A DNA stretch of 42,288 nt from Pseudobdellovibrionaceae bacterium (GCA_021463345.1 JAJTYM010000032.1:1-42288), one strand, 5' to 3'. Shown: positions 33,297 through 42,120, numbered from the stretch's first letter. Made by a program: numbers and translations. Notes: generated from the sequence alone by a model not told the origin.

Positions 33297-33935
33297 TCAG
33301 AACGGGGACGCGGCCCTGAGGATTCCGAGTTCCCGCAGCTCGCGCCGCAGAGCCTCGGGACCGGTGAACCGCACCGCTCGCAAGCCCGCGGACAACGCTC
33401 CCTGTACGTTCCGCTCGACGTCATCGATGAAAAGCGTCGCGCCCGGTTCGAGGCCGTGCCGGTCGAGCAGGAGCCGGAAGAAACGAGGCTCGGGCTTGAG
33501 CATCTTCTCGACGCCCGAAACGACGATGCCGTCGAACCAGCGGAGGAACTCGAAGCGCGCGAGCGCGTGCGGGAAGGTTTCCGCCGACCAGTTGGTGAGC
33601 GCGTACAACGGCCAGCCGTCCCCGCGAAGCTCGGCGAGCACTTCGACCGTTCCGTGGATCGGGCCGCCGAGCATCTCCGGCCAACGCTCATGGTACAGGC
33701 GGATCATCGATGACCAGTCGGGGTGCTCGCGGCTCAGCTCCTCGACCGCGTCCCGGAATGAACGGCCGCCGTCCTGCCTCTCGTTCCAACTTTGGCTGCA
33801 GACGTCGCGCAGGAACAGCTCCATGCGCTCATCGTCTCCGGCGAAGGCTTTGCGGAACAGATGGCGCGGGTTCCAATCGATCAAAACGCCGCCAAGGTCG
33901 AAAACGATCGCCGTGACTTCTGGCTTCGGGTTCAT
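33297..33935 (-). CDS. HAD-superfamily phosphatase (YihX-like)
   Basis: 212-residue haloacid-dehalogenase hydrolase, probably acting on a sugar phosphate or nucleotide. Motif I is VFDLGGVLIDWNP with nucleophile Asp13; the +2 position is Gly, as in the YihX-like group (DLGNV). Motif II is LTNW (about 117), motif III LKPEP, and motif IV FIDDVERN. A helical cap follows motif I. Its ATG overlaps the FMN reductase stop by 4 bp (ATGA), so the two are translationally coupled. The stop codon lies within a small CCCCGT/ACGGGG hairpin (33292-33307). Confidence 0.88.
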   Translation of the reverse strand: MNPKPEVTAIVFDLGGVLIDWNPRHLFRKAFAGDDERMELFLRDVCSQSWNERQDGGRSFRDAVEELSREHPDWSSMIRLYHERWPEMLGGPIHGTVEVLAELRGDGWPLYALTNWSAETFPHALARFEFLRWFDGIVVSGVEKMLKPEPRFFRLLLDRHGLEPGATLFIDDVERNVQGALSAGLRAVRFTGPEALRRELRELGILRAASPF

Positions 33936-34510
33936 CCGCGCATCTTGCCAGCGACCTCGACCAGACGAGAAGCGATGTTTTTCACGATCGCGTCGACTTT
34001 GGGATCTTTGAGCCGGCCGTCGTCCTCGAACGCCTCATGGGCTTTACCGAGCGCGAGGGTTTCCCCGATGAGGGTCATGTTCAGTTTCAAAAGGAGGCCT
34101 TGCATGGCGACGAGGCTACGGGCCGCGCCGAACTGGCCGGGTGACGCCGAGACCAATCCGGCGACTTTGCCCTCGAAACACTCCAGGGGTTTTTCGCCAG
34201 GAGCGGGCCGGGAGACCCAGTCGATCGCGTTCTTGAGCACGGCCGGCGTCGAACCATTGTACTCAGGGCACGAGAGAAAGAGCGCGTCGTTCGCCTTGAA
34301 AAGCTCCTTGAGCTTCAACCCGTTGGGCGGCACGCCTTCTTTGGCCTCGAGATCCCCGTCGTACAAGGGCATGGGGTAATCGCGCAGATCGATCCAAGAG
34401 ACCCGGGCCCCGGCCGCTTTGGCGTGCTCAGCCGCCACTCGGCTCAGTTTCTTATTGAGCGACGCGTCCCGTGTGCTGCCGGCGAACGCAAGAATCCGAG
34501 GTTCCGCCAC
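33932..34510 (-). CDS. NADPH-dependent FMN reductase
   Basis: 192-residue flavodoxin-fold quinone/azo/chromate-type reductase. The start is GTG at 34510, supported by GGGAGGA and by the family N-terminus MAEPRILAFAGSTRDASLNKKL, whose SxRxxSxN pattern binds the FMN phosphate. CPEYNGSTPAVLKNAIDWVSR is the family signature. ASPGQFGAARSL follows. Physiological substrate unknown; a role in quinone or flavin redox balance is inferred. It is the first gene of the pair with the HAD phosphatase. Divergent from nfeD across 34511-34784, where only the nfeD promoter is apparent. Confidence 0.9.
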   Translation of the reverse strand: MAEPRILAFAGSTRDASLNKKLSRVAAEHAKAAGARVSWIDLRDYPMPLYDGDLEAKEGVPPNGLKLKELFKANDALFLSCPEYNGSTPAVLKNAIDWVSRPAPGEKPLECFEGKVAGLVSASPGQFGAARSLVAMQGLLLKLNMTLIGETLALGKAHEAFEDDGRLKDPKVDAIVKNIASRLVEVAGKMRG

Positions 34511-34748
34511 GTCTATCCTCCCGCGAATCCACCGCAGTCTGCCCTCCGCGCGCTCAAAAAGGTACAAGCACGTTGCCTTGAAGCTCGCCGCGTTACGAGC
34601 CGGCCCGACAACTCTTTTGAGAGCGGCAACGAATCCCATGGTCAGAATCACGCGCCTCGATACTGCGCCGCTCCATGAAAAGGATCCAAGCCTCTTGCCG
34701 TGCCTTTCGTCGCCACGACGGAAGAGTGGAATGGAGTTCGTGGTTTCG

Positions 34749-34777
34749 TTGCAGGAGCCGGACGCCGATGGTCTAAT
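34749..34777 (+). promoter_or_regulatory. Putative promoter abutting the nfeD start codon
   Basis: TTGCAG (34749-34754), 17-bp spacer, TCTAAT (34772-34777, five of six), then 7 nt to the ATG at 34785. No ribosome site, so a leaderless message is predicted. Confidence 0.5.
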
Positions 34778-34784
34778 CCCGCAT

Positions 34785-35228
34785 ATGGAAAACCTGGAAA
34801 TTTCGATGACCGTTGTTTGGGTGGCGATCGGTTTGACTTTATGCGCGGCGGAGATCCTCACCGGAACGTTCGTTCTCCTGTTTTTCGGGCTCAGCGCGTT
34901 CGTCGTCGCCCTCGCCAGAGTCGCCGGCCTCGACAATCTCACCTGGGAAGTGATGCTGTTCGCGCTCAGCGGGTTCGCGAGCCTGCTCCTTTTCCGCGGC
35001 AAGATCGCGGCGGCGCTGTCGAAACCCGTCAAAGGATACTCCAACGACAGGGACGCCCAGCTCGTTCTGAGCGACGACGTCCCGGGCAACGGCGAAGCGA
35101 AGGTTTCCTATCAGGGCTCGATGTGGACCGCGGTCAACGAGAGCCCGCTCAGCATAGCCAAGGGCGAAAGGGTCGTGATCTACAAAACCGAGGGCGTGCG
35201 GATTTTCGTGCGCCCACTCTCGAAATAA
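34785..35228 (+). CDS. NfeD-family membrane protein (NfeD1b type)
   Basis: 147 residues. Two or three N-terminal helices (TVVWVAIGLTLCAAEILTG, FVLLFFGLSAFVVALARV, WEVMLFALSGFASLLLF) precede the OB-fold NfeD domain containing KVSYQGSMWTAVN and KGERVVIYKTEGVRIFV. Such short NfeD proteins pair with SPFH proteins and help organise membrane microdomains or partner proteolysis. The SPFH gene begins 24 bp downstream. A later ATG at 34806 is possible, but the promoter fits the ATG at 34785. Confidence 0.87.
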   Translation: MENLEISMTVVWVAIGLTLCAAEILTGTFVLLFFGLSAFVVALARVAGLDNLTWEVMLFALSGFASLLLFRGKIAAALSKPVKGYSNDRDAQLVLSDDVPGNGEAKVSYQGSMWTAVNESPLSIAKGERVVIYKTEGVRIFVRPLSK

Positions 35229-35252
35229 GCCTCACAACAAGGAGTTCACAAA

Positions 35253-36194
35253 ATGCTATGGATCGCCGTCGGCGGCGCCGTCTTCATGATCATCGTCCTC
35301 ATGCAGGGCATCTGGATCGTGCCGCAGCAACAGTGCTACATCGTCGAGCGGCTGGGGAAATTCCACGCCAAGCTCGAAGCCGGCCTGCATTTCCTCATCC
35401 CGTTCATCGATTCGGTCCGTTATCGCCACGAGCTCAAGGAATTCGTCCTCGATATCCCGGCGCAGGTCTGCATCACCAAGGACAACGTCTCGGTCAACGT
35501 CGACGGAGTTCTTTTTTTCCGCGTCATCGACCCGATCAAGGCGAGCTACGGCTCGACCGACTACATCCAGGCGATCATTCAACTCGCGCAAACCACGTTG
35601 CGCTCCGAGATCGGCAAAATGGATCTCGACCGCACCTTCGAGGAGCGCGAGAAGATCAACAACGGCGTCATCCTCGCCGTCGATCAGGCGACCGACCCGT
35701 GGGGCGTGAAAGTCCTGCGCTACGAGATCAAATCCATCACGCCCCCGCGCGACGTCCTCGAAGCGATGGAAAAGCAAATGCGCGCCGAACGCGAAAAGCG
35801 CGCCAAGATCCTCGAGTCCGAAGGCGATCGCGATTCGAAGATCAACCGCGCCGAGGGCCTGAAGCAGGAGACGATCAAAGCCTCGGAGGCCGAGAAAACC
35901 AAGCAGATCAACGAGGCCGAGGGCCAGGCGCAGGCGATCCTTTCGATCACCAACGCCACGGCCGAGGGCCTGCGCGCGGTCGCCACGGCGATCAGCGCCC
36001 CGGGCGGCGCCGAGGCCGCGCGCCTGCGCGTCGCCGAGGAATATGTGAAACAGATCGCGTACCTCGCGGCGGAGGCCAATACCATCATCGTGCCGGCGAA
36101 CGTCGGGGAGCCGAGCGCGTTGATCACGTCGGCGTTCTCGGTCTTCGACCAGGTCCGCTCGTCCAACGGGATCCAGCCCCCGCCGGCGAGATGA
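35253..36194 (+). CDS. SPFH/Band 7 protein (QmcA/stomatin-like)
   Basis: 313 residues. One N-terminal transmembrane helix (MLWIAVGGAVFMIIVLMQGIWIV) leads to the Band 7 domain (QQQCYIVERLGKF...AGLHFLIPF, VSVNVDGVLFFRVIDP, YIQAIIQLAQTTLRSEIGKMDLDRTFEER). A charged coiled coil follows (KQMRAEREKRAKILESEGDRDSKINRAEG) and the C-terminus is Gly/Pro-rich. It oligomerises as a membrane scaffold with NfeD. AAGGAG precedes the ATG and it is the second gene of the operon. A terminator for the opposing gene starts right after its stop. Confidence 0.92.
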   Translation: MLWIAVGGAVFMIIVLMQGIWIVPQQQCYIVERLGKFHAKLEAGLHFLIPFIDSVRYRHELKEFVLDIPAQVCITKDNVSVNVDGVLFFRVIDPIKASYGSTDYIQAIIQLAQTTLRSEIGKMDLDRTFEEREKINNGVILAVDQATDPWGVKVLRYEIKSITPPRDVLEAMEKQMRAEREKRAKILESEGDRDSKINRAEGLKQETIKASEAEKTKQINEAEGQAQAILSITNATAEGLRAVATAISAPGGAEAARLRVAEEYVKQIAYLAAEANTIIVPANVGEPSALITSAFSVFDQVRSSNGIQPPPAR

Positions 36195-36230
36195 AAAAAG
36201 CCGCTCAGGGGCCTACCCGGCCCCGTGGCA
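36195..36230 (-). terminator. Intrinsic terminator of the SEC-C protein gene
   Basis: On the minus strand, outer arms GCC/GGC and an inner GGGGCC/GGCCCC stem with a 5-nt loop are followed by TTTTTT (36200-36195). The stop codon at 36213-36215 lies in the hairpin. The T-run borders the SPFH stop on the other strand. Confidence 0.6.
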
Positions 36231-36701
36231 CTTCTTGTATTTCTTCCCGCTGCCGCAGAGACAAGGGTCGTTGCGGCCGACCTTGGGCCCCTCGTGTTTC
36301 ACCGGGTCCCGCACGATCTTGCCGTCGACGAAATACCACTGCCCGCCTTCGCGCCGGAATTCGCTGATCTCATGGTGATCGGCGTCCTGGCCGCCGACCT
36401 TGTACCTGGCGATGAACTCGACGACGCCGGTCCCGTCCTCGGGACCGCCCGCCTCGGTCGATACGATCTCGAGGCCCAACCACTCCGACTGCTTCGCCCA
36501 CGCGAGGCTGCCTTCGCGATCGAAATCCCCTCGCGCCTCGGGCGCGGTCGTGCGCTCGACATAGTCGACGTCGGCTCGGACATAGGCCGAATAACGCGAT
36601 CGCATCAGGGCTTCCGCCGTGGGCGCGGGCTTATCCGAAGCCAAATAAGGCCCGCAGCAGGTCTCGAACTCTTCTCCGCTTCCGCATGGACAACTGGACA
36701 T
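36213..36701 (-). CDS. SEC-C/YchJ-family protein
   Basis: 162 residues. An N-terminal zinc-binding SEC-C motif ([13 protein letters not shown]), a central NTF2-like domain ([19 protein letters not shown]...[10 protein letters not shown]...[19 protein letters not shown]), and a second SEC-C motif at the C-terminus ([17 protein letters not shown]). This is the YchJ layout (UPF0225); the function is not established, although SEC-C motifs bind zinc and, in SecA, SecB and ribosomes. The ATG at 36701 is chosen because the promoter's GACAAT ends 7 nt before it and an upstream ATG (36710) overlaps that box. Confidence 0.9.
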   Translation of the reverse strand: MSSCPCGSGEEFETCCGPYLASDKPAPTAEALMRSRYSAYVRADVDYVERTTAPEARGDFDREGSLAWAKQSEWLGLEIVSTEAGGPEDGTGVVEFIARYKVGGQDADHHEISEFRREGGQWYFVDGKIVRDPVKHEGPKVGRNDPCLCGSGKKYKKCHGAG

Positions 36702-36708
36702 GGGTCCC

Positions 36709-36737
36709 ATTGTCCATACGGGCCGCGGTTCGTTCAA
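36709..36737 (-). promoter_or_regulatory. Putative promoter abutting the SEC-C gene start
   Basis: Minus-strand TTGAAC (36737-36732), 17-bp spacer, GACAAT (36714-36709), then 7 nt to the ATG at 36701. Leaderless message predicted, with the same -10 as the YihY-family gene. Confidence 0.5.
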
Positions 36738-36815
36738 GGACGAAACACGATCGGCCGAAGGAGAAGAGCGGCGCAGCCGCGACCACATCTGCGGCATGGC
36801 GGGAGGGACGTTCCA

Positions 36816-38747
36816 ATGACGAAGCGGCTGGGCCTTCTCGCGGCTCTGATCGCCATTTCCGCGGCCCCGTCCGCCGCCTCTGGTGGCGCGCGGCACAGGC
36901 CGCACGGGAAGGCGCCGGCGGCGATGTCGGCCGAACAGCTTTTCCGCAAGTACAAGCCCGCGGTCGTCAAAATCGTCATCCGCCAGCAGAAGATCCCGAT
37001 CGCCACCGGCAGCGGCTTCTTCGTCTCGGGCGACGGCAAGCTCATCACCAACCACCACGTCGTCAAGAACGCGCTCAAGACCGGCTCTTTCTCCGTTGAA
37101 TTCGTGCTCGCCGACGGCGCCGTGGTCAGGGATTTCCTCGTCTCGAGTTGCCGCGACGACCGTGGCATGGATCTTTGCCTGCTGAAACTCCCGGTGAAGC
37201 CCAAGAGCCACTTCCAAACGGCCGCGCACACCCCTCGCCCGGGGGAAACCGTCTACACCATCGGCCACCCGCAAGGACTCGATTTCTCGATCACCAACGG
37301 AATCGTCAGCGCGCTCCGCGAAAGCCCGACCGACGTCGAGGAACTGCAAATCACCGCGGCGATCTCGCCCGGCAACTCGGGCGGGCCGATCTTCAACTCG
37401 CGCGGCCAGCTCGTCGGTGTCGCCAGCAAGTTCCACAAAGACGGGCAGAACCTGAACTTCGGCATCCGCGCGTCGGAGGTGAACCGCTACCTGGTCAAAA
37501 ACACGAAGTTCGCGTCGATCGAACGGCACCGCAGGGATTACGATGCCGCGCTCGAACGGACCATCCGACGCTGGACCGCGCAAGAGATCGACCCGGCGTA
37601 CGCCAACGTCGAACTCGGGCGCCCCGTATCCGAATCGCCCGGGTTCAAAGAGGTCGTCTTCGACTTCGGCGACGACAGGTTTCGCGCCCCGGTGCCGAAA
37701 ATGTTCGACGGCTGCCGCCGCGCGGGGACCAAACGCGGGCAAACCGCCTTCCAATGCGCCGCCATGGGCAACGCGGCGGTCTTCACCGTCTCACGCATCG
37801 CCGCCGAGCCGAACGCGCCGCTCGATAAACTGAACGGCGTCAGGCCGATCAAGGAAAAACCCCTGCCCATCGTGCAAACGCTCATGGAGGAGGGCACCTG
37901 GGCCGAGTACGAGCGGCAGATCCCCGAAGGCAACCGCAAGTACCTCTTCTCGGTCCCGAGCGAGGCCAAGTGCCGCGCGCTCAAGGGCAATGTCCTTCCC
38001 GGGGCGATCTTCAACGAGGGCGCGACCCAGTGCCGCTTCTCGATCTACAACGACCTCGAGCCCGACGCTTACTCGTACAGCATCTGGATCCAGCGCGGCG
38101 GATACGTCTACGACTTCTACATCTGGATGGAAGATTCCGGCTACGCGGGTTTCTTCAACCACGTCCCGACGCTCGCCGCTCTCGGCGCCAGGGACGAGGG
38201 CGCGACGACTTCCTCCGTCCCGCGCGCGCCCGACGGCGAACCGACCGACGTTCCGATGCCGTTCACGATGGAAATCGAACCGACGTTCGCTCTGAGCCAC
38301 TCCGGGGCGCTTTCCGACGGCACCGTCTCGTACATGTACGCGCGCCGGAAACCGATCACCGCGGCGCCGACGGCTGTCTTCATGGTGAACGTCCTGAAGG
38401 CGGCGATCCCGCCGCGGGACCTGAGGCCGCGCTCCGCGCAGCTTTTCCAAGGGACCCTCGAGGGGTTCAGCGCCCGCGTGACCGAAGGATCGACCCGTTC
38501 CAAGAAAGCGCGCGTCGACGAGATGCCCGCCCTCATCCAAACCGGCTACGGCAAGCGCGAGGGCAGGGACTTCGCCGTCTTCCACGCGACGATCCTCGGC
38601 GAGAAATCGACGTACATGGTTTTCGGGTTCTGTGATCCGCGCGAATCGAAGCGAACCCTCAAGGAATTCGAGAAGATGACGTTGTCCCTGAGACAAGCGG
38701 GGAAGGGGCCCCCGCTTCGGTCTCCGGCTTCCAGCCAGGGCTTCTGA
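36816..38747 (+). CDS. Secreted HtrA-like serine protease with large unknown C-terminal region
   Basis: 643 residues. Signal peptide [24 protein letters not shown] trypsin-like S1C domain follows (about 40-240) with His81 in ITNHHVV, Asp119 in MDLCLLKL and Ser188 in [10 protein letters not shown], all in HtrA/DegP context. No PDZ domain is visible. Instead ~400 residues of unrecognised sequence follow, with several cysteines ([34 protein letters not shown]) and beta-rich character, perhaps a substrate-binding or surface domain. GGGAGGGA lies 9 nt before the ATG. Its last 89 bp overlap the convergent TruC-like gene. Proposed role: periplasmic protein quality control or secreted proteolysis. 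Confidence 0.87.
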   Translation: MTKRLGLLAALIAISAAPSAASGGARHRPHGKAPAAMSAEQLFRKYKPAVVKIVIRQQKIPIATGSGFFVSGDGKLITNHHVVKNALKTGSFSVEFVLADGAVVRDFLVSSCRDDRGMDLCLLKLPVKPKSHFQTAAHTPRPGETVYTIGHPQGLDFSITNGIVSALRESPTDVEELQITAAISPGNSGGPIFNSRGQLVGVASKFHKDGQNLNFGIRASEVNRYLVKNTKFASIERHRRDYDAALERTIRRWTAQEIDPAYANVELGRPVSESPGFKEVVFDFGDDRFRAPVPKMFDGCRRAGTKRGQTAFQCAAMGNAAVFTVSRIAAEPNAPLDKLNGVRPIKEKPLPIVQTLMEEGTWAEYERQIPEGNRKYLFSVPSEAKCRALKGNVLPGAIFNEGATQCRFSIYNDLEPDAYSYSIWIQRGGYVYDFYIWMEDSGYAGFFNHVPTLAALGARDEGATTSSVPRAPDGEPTDVPMPFTMEIEPTFALSHSGALSDGTVSYMYARRKPITAAPTAVFMVNVLKAAIPPRDLRPRSAQLFQGTLEGFSARVTEGSTRSKKARVDEMPALIQTGYGKREGRDFAVFHATILGEKSTYMVFGFCDPRESKRTLKEFEKMTLSLRQAGKGPPLRSPASSQGF

Positions 38748-39486
38748 GCAGCAGCTCATCGGGCCATCCGAGAGCTTCAACCGCCCTGCGCCACCCAGGG
38801 GCGATGGGAGCTTGAAACACCCGGGAGGCCCCGTCTCGGGGGTCGACGAAGCTGAAGCGGTCTGCGCGCAGCCAGAGACCGCCCAAGCCGAGCGATTCGC
38901 GGAAAAACCGGTTGTGGTGCGAATCGCCGTGAGCGGAATCGCCGATCACCGGGTGCGCGAGGCGGGCCATATGGCGCCGGATCTGGTGGAACCGGCCCGT
39001 GTGCGGGAACGCGCGAGCGAGCGAGTAGCGCGCGCTCGCGTGCCTGCGGCCGACCGCGTGCGGGAGCTCCGCCTGCGCGAGCCGCCGGAACGACGTGCTC
39101 GCCGGCGCCGGCGCGCCCGTCGAGTCCAGGGCGAGATCGTCGTCGATCCTGCCGTCCGCGGGCAGGTATCCGCGGACGATGGCGAGGTATTCTTTTTCAA
39201 CGAGGCTCGCGACGAACAACCGCCCCATCATCGCGGCGACTTCCTTCTTGAGCGCGAAGACTAGGAGCCCCGACGTGGCGGCGTCGATCCGGTGGATAGG
39301 GTACAGATAAGCGCCGATCTGTCGCCGCAGGCGGAACAGGCACGTCCGCTCCGGCGGCACGCGACGCCGCGGGGGCTCGGGCTGGTGCACGTGCAAGCCC
39401 GCCGGCTTGTCGATCACGACGAAGTCGTCGTCGCGAGCGACGATCTCCAGGGGGGCCAAAGGATCAAAGTCAATCGTGAGGCTCAC
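38659..39486 (-). CDS. RluA-family pseudouridine synthase, TruC-like
   Basis: 275 residues. Isomerises a uridine in tRNA or rRNA to pseudouridine. The catalytic Asp68 lies in HRIDAATSGLL, preceded by VVIDKPAGLHVH; the KEYLAIVRG and FHQIRRHMARLAHPVIGD motifs follow. The arrangement and His-rich HVHQPE resemble TruC (tRNA U65) more than RluA/C/D, and there is no S4 domain, but specificity is inferred. The GTG start at 39486 overlaps the selO stop by 17 bp, so the two are coupled. The C-terminal ~29 residues are encoded opposite the end of the HtrA-like protease gene. Confidence 0.85.
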   Translation of the reverse strand: MSLTIDFDPLAPLEIVARDDDFVVIDKPAGLHVHQPEPPRRRVPPERTCLFRLRRQIGAYLYPIHRIDAATSGLLVFALKKEVAAMMGRLFVASLVEKEYLAIVRGYLPADGRIDDDLALDSTGAPAPASTSFRRLAQAELPHAVGRRHASARYSLARAFPHTGRFHQIRRHMARLAHPVIGDSAHGDSHHNRFFRESLGLGGLWLRADRFSFVDPRDGASRVFQAPIAPGWRRAVEALGWPDELLLRSPGWKPETEAGAPSPLVSGTTSSSRIP

Positions 39487-40945
39487 GCCCGTACAATTGC
39501 CGCACGCGGCGGATATCCTCAATCTTTTTCTCGAACCGGGTCCAATCGTCCTTGGCGGCGATCGTCTCCCAGACCCACTCGACCTCGTCGATCAGCATCG
39601 AACAGGGCCTAGGCCTGGCGAAGTAAGGGTCGCCGAGGCGGGCTGCCGCCTCGGGCACGGCCCGATAACCGCCGAGAAAGTTCTCGAACTTCTCAAAGGC
39701 GGCCCCACGATACGCCTCGCGCGCGATCCCCGTCATCGCGCGCGTGCGGCTCAGGCCCCCGCCGTACCAGTCGAAGTAGAACTGATCGTACCCGACTTGG
39801 CTCTCGTGGAGGAACGCGAAGGCCGCGGCGAGAAGCTCGGCATCCTTTTCCGGGTCGTCGGGCGACGTCGGCTGCAGCCCCATCCGGTCGAAGAACCTCC
39901 CCAGGACCGCGTCGTTGAACGCGGGCGCGAAGACGTTGAGGGCCTCCACGAGAGGGTCGGTCGAAGAACCTTCTGGAAACAAGAGGAACAGGCTCGAAGC
40001 CAACTGCTCGAGATTCCATAGCACGCTCTCCGCCTGTCGGCCGAACGCATAGAGGCCGGAATGGTCGAAATAGGCCGCCGTGAAACGCGGCTCGTACGTC
40101 GGCAAGAAACGCCACGGTCCGTAATCGAACGATTCGCCCGTGACGTTCATATTGTCGGTATTGAGGACCCCGTGCACGAAACCCGCCATCATCCACGCGG
40201 CGCACGTTCGCGCGGAGCGCGCCGAGACCTCGCGCAGGAACGCGGCCGCGCGCTCGGTCGGCGCCGACGCTTCGATGCCAGGGTAAAAGGCGCGGATCGA
40301 GTACTCGAGCAGCGCCTCGAGGCGTTTCGTGTCGCGATAAGCCGCGTGCCGCTGGAACGAGCCGAACCGCACATGACCGTGACTGAGGCGGACGAGGACG
40401 GCCGCCCGGGTCGGCGACGGCTCGTCATCGCGCGCGAGGCTCTCCCCGGTTTCGATGACGCTGAACGCCTTCGACGTATCCACTCCGAGCATCTCGAGCG
40501 TTTCAGCGGCGAGCGCCTCCCGAACGGCGCCTTTCAACGTGAGCCGGCCGTCGCCCGAACGCGACCAAGGCGTCCGGCCGCTGCCCTTCGTGCCGAGGTC
40601 GAGCAAACGCCCATCGACGACGTCGCGCAATTGCGCGAACAAAAAGCCGCGCCCGTCCCCGATATCGGGGTTGTAACTGCGGAACTGGTGGCCGTGGTAA
40701 CGAAGGGCGAGAGGGTGCTGGAAATTCCCGGGCAGGGGATCGAACTCGCCGAAATGGCGGATCCACTCTTCATCGCTCAGATCGCCGAGACCCACCCGTT
40801 TCGCCCAAAGCTGGTTGCGAAAGCGCAAGATGCGCCGTGGGAACTCGGCCGCCTGCACGACGTCGAAAAAGCCCTCTCCCAGCTCATCGAAAACGGGCTC
40901 CGGTTTGTAGGTTTCCGCAATCGGCATATGGGCCCACTCTGGCAT
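39470..40945 (-). CDS. selO: Protein adenylyltransferase SelO (YdiU)
   Basis: 491-residue pseudokinase-fold enzyme that transfers AMP from ATP to hydroxyl side chains of target proteins in a redox-linked stress response. Family motifs: ALRYHGHQFRSYNPDIGDGRGFLFAQLRD, LGTKGSGRTPWSRSGDGRLTLKGAVREALAAE, and GFVHGVLNTDNMNVTGESFDYGPWRF (metal-binding Asn/Asp). Length matches E. coli SelO (478). The usual C-terminal selenocysteine of eukaryotes is absent, as in most bacteria. A later in-frame ATG at 40927 is possible; neither start has a clear ribosome site. First gene of a pair with the TruC-like synthase. Confidence 0.93.
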   Translation of the reverse strand: MPEWAHMPIAETYKPEPVFDELGEGFFDVVQAAEFPRRILRFRNQLWAKRVGLGDLSDEEWIRHFGEFDPLPGNFQHPLALRYHGHQFRSYNPDIGDGRGFLFAQLRDVVDGRLLDLGTKGSGRTPWSRSGDGRLTLKGAVREALAAETLEMLGVDTSKAFSVIETGESLARDDEPSPTRAAVLVRLSHGHVRFGSFQRHAAYRDTKRLEALLEYSIRAFYPGIEASAPTERAAAFLREVSARSARTCAAWMMAGFVHGVLNTDNMNVTGESFDYGPWRFLPTYEPRFTAAYFDHSGLYAFGRQAESVLWNLEQLASSLFLLFPEGSSTDPLVEALNVFAPAFNDAVLGRFFDRMGLQPTSPDDPEKDAELLAAAFAFLHESQVGYDQFYFDWYGGGLSRTRAMTGIAREAYRGAAFEKFENFLGGYRAVPEAAARLGDPYFARPRPCSMLIDEVEWVWETIAAKDDWTRFEKKIEDIRRVRQLYGREPHD

Positions 40946-41069
40946 CGCCCGGCTCGCGATGCCGAACGGTCGGAAGCCAGGCTAGCACCGGGAGGTTCGT
41001 TTGACCACAACGGCGAGCGCTGATTATGGTGAATCGATCGCAAACTCTCGTCCGCCGAATGAGGTCATC

Positions 41070-41978
41070 ATGGCGCATCGCCGCTCCGATCGGGTTCCGG
41101 CCGCTTCGCTTTTTATCCCTTCGCTTTTTATCCCTTCGCTTTTTATCCCTTCGCTTTTCGTCGCTTCGCTCTTTGCCGCGGGCGCGGCCGAGCCGGCTCA
41201 CGCGGCGCCCGTTCCCGCCCCGCCTTCGGCAGCGCCCGCGGATCCGGCTCCTGACGGGAGACCGCGCGACTCGAAATGGTTCGTCGGGTTGAACCCCGCC
41301 TATTGGCATTACTCGGAGCCCGGCCTCATGCGCGAATTCGGGAAACTCTACGGCGTCAGCGCCGCGTACGAGCGTTCGTACGCCGAGCGTCGCCGGTTCG
41401 CGCGTTTCGAGCTAGACGTCTTAGGCGGGACCATCACGTACGACGGACGGTTCCAGAACGGAACCCCGGTGAAATCCGGAGCGACCGATCGCTATTGGCT
41501 CCTCAAAGGCGCGATCGGCTGGAACAACGACGCCGAAACGTTCCGGTACGCGCCCTACATCGGTTTCGCGCTTCGCAGCCTCAACGATCGCATCCAGGGC
41601 GTCGGTGGGTACGAGCGCGAGATCTTCCAGGTCTACGTGCCCCTCGGGATCGAACTGAGGCGCGATCTCGGCGGCGGCTGGACGGGAGCGGCGCTCGGCG
41701 GAGTCGACATGCTCCTTTCGGGTTCGGTGAAAAGCCACTTAAGCGACGTCGCGCCCGGCGCGCCTGATGTCACGAACCGACAGTCATCGGGTTTCGGCTA
41801 CCACTTCGCACTGACGGCGACGTACCCGATGGACGCGTTCACGCTCCTGATCCAACCGTACTTCCAGCACTGGCGGGTGGACGACTCCGACATCGTCCCG
41901 ATCAGCGCCACGCAAGGCGTGATGGAGCCCATGAACAAATCCAAATTATTCGGCCTCAGGATCGGCGCCGAGTTCTAG
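41070..41978 (+). CDS. Outer-membrane beta-barrel protein with repeat-built signal peptide
   Basis: 302 residues. GAGG at 41061-41064 sets the ATG at 41070. The signal peptide's hydrophobic core is five copies of a 5-residue unit (SLFIP x3, SLFVA, SLFAA) encoded by 15-bp tandem DNA repeats. A Pro/Ala-rich linker follows, then a barrel domain from about residue 70 with alternating strands (KWFVGLNPAYWHYS, WLLKGAIGWNND, FGYHFALTATYPM), ending RIGAEF with terminal Phe. Function unknown. Divergent from selO. Confidence 0.78.
   Translation: MAHRRSDRVPAASLFIPSLFIPSLFIPSLFVASLFAAGAAEPAHAAPVPAPPSAAPADPAPDGRPRDSKWFVGLNPAYWHYSEPGLMREFGKLYGVSAAYERSYAERRRFARFELDVLGGTITYDGRFQNGTPVKSGATDRYWLLKGAIGWNNDAETFRYAPYIGFALRSLNDRIQGVGGYEREIFQVYVPLGIELRRDLGGGWTGAALGGVDMLLSGSVKSHLSDVAPGAPDVTNRQSSGFGYHFALTATYPMDAFTLLIQPYFQHWRVDDSDIVPISATQGVMEPMNKSKLFGLRIGAEF
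41105..41179 (+). repeat. 15-bp tandem repeat in a signal-peptide coding region
   Basis: Three identical units of TTCGCTTTTTATCCC occupy 41105-41119, 41120-41134 and 41135-41149. Two degenerate units follow at 41150-41164 and 41165-41179. Each unit encodes five residues, so gain or loss of a unit keeps the frame while changing the hydrophobic core length. Confidence 0.9.
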
Positions 41979-42039
41979 GCAAAGAAACCGAGGAGTTCAC
42001 CCCTCACGCTTCACGCTCCTCACCCCGGTTCACGCGGCG

Positions 42040-42120
42040 CGCGCTCCGCATTGAGCCCCGCGAATCCCGCATGAGGAGCCACGCGGATCCCAAATCGAGC
42101 CGCGCGCGTCCCGCATTGAA
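42040..42120. repeat. Degenerate ~21-23-bp repeats beyond the last beta-barrel gene
   Basis: A CGCG-n-TCCCGCATTGA-like unit recurs about four times, with its CCGCA core at 42046, 42067, 42090 (degraded to CCAAA) and 42111. The spacing is about two DNA turns. No function is evident. Confidence 0.4.
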
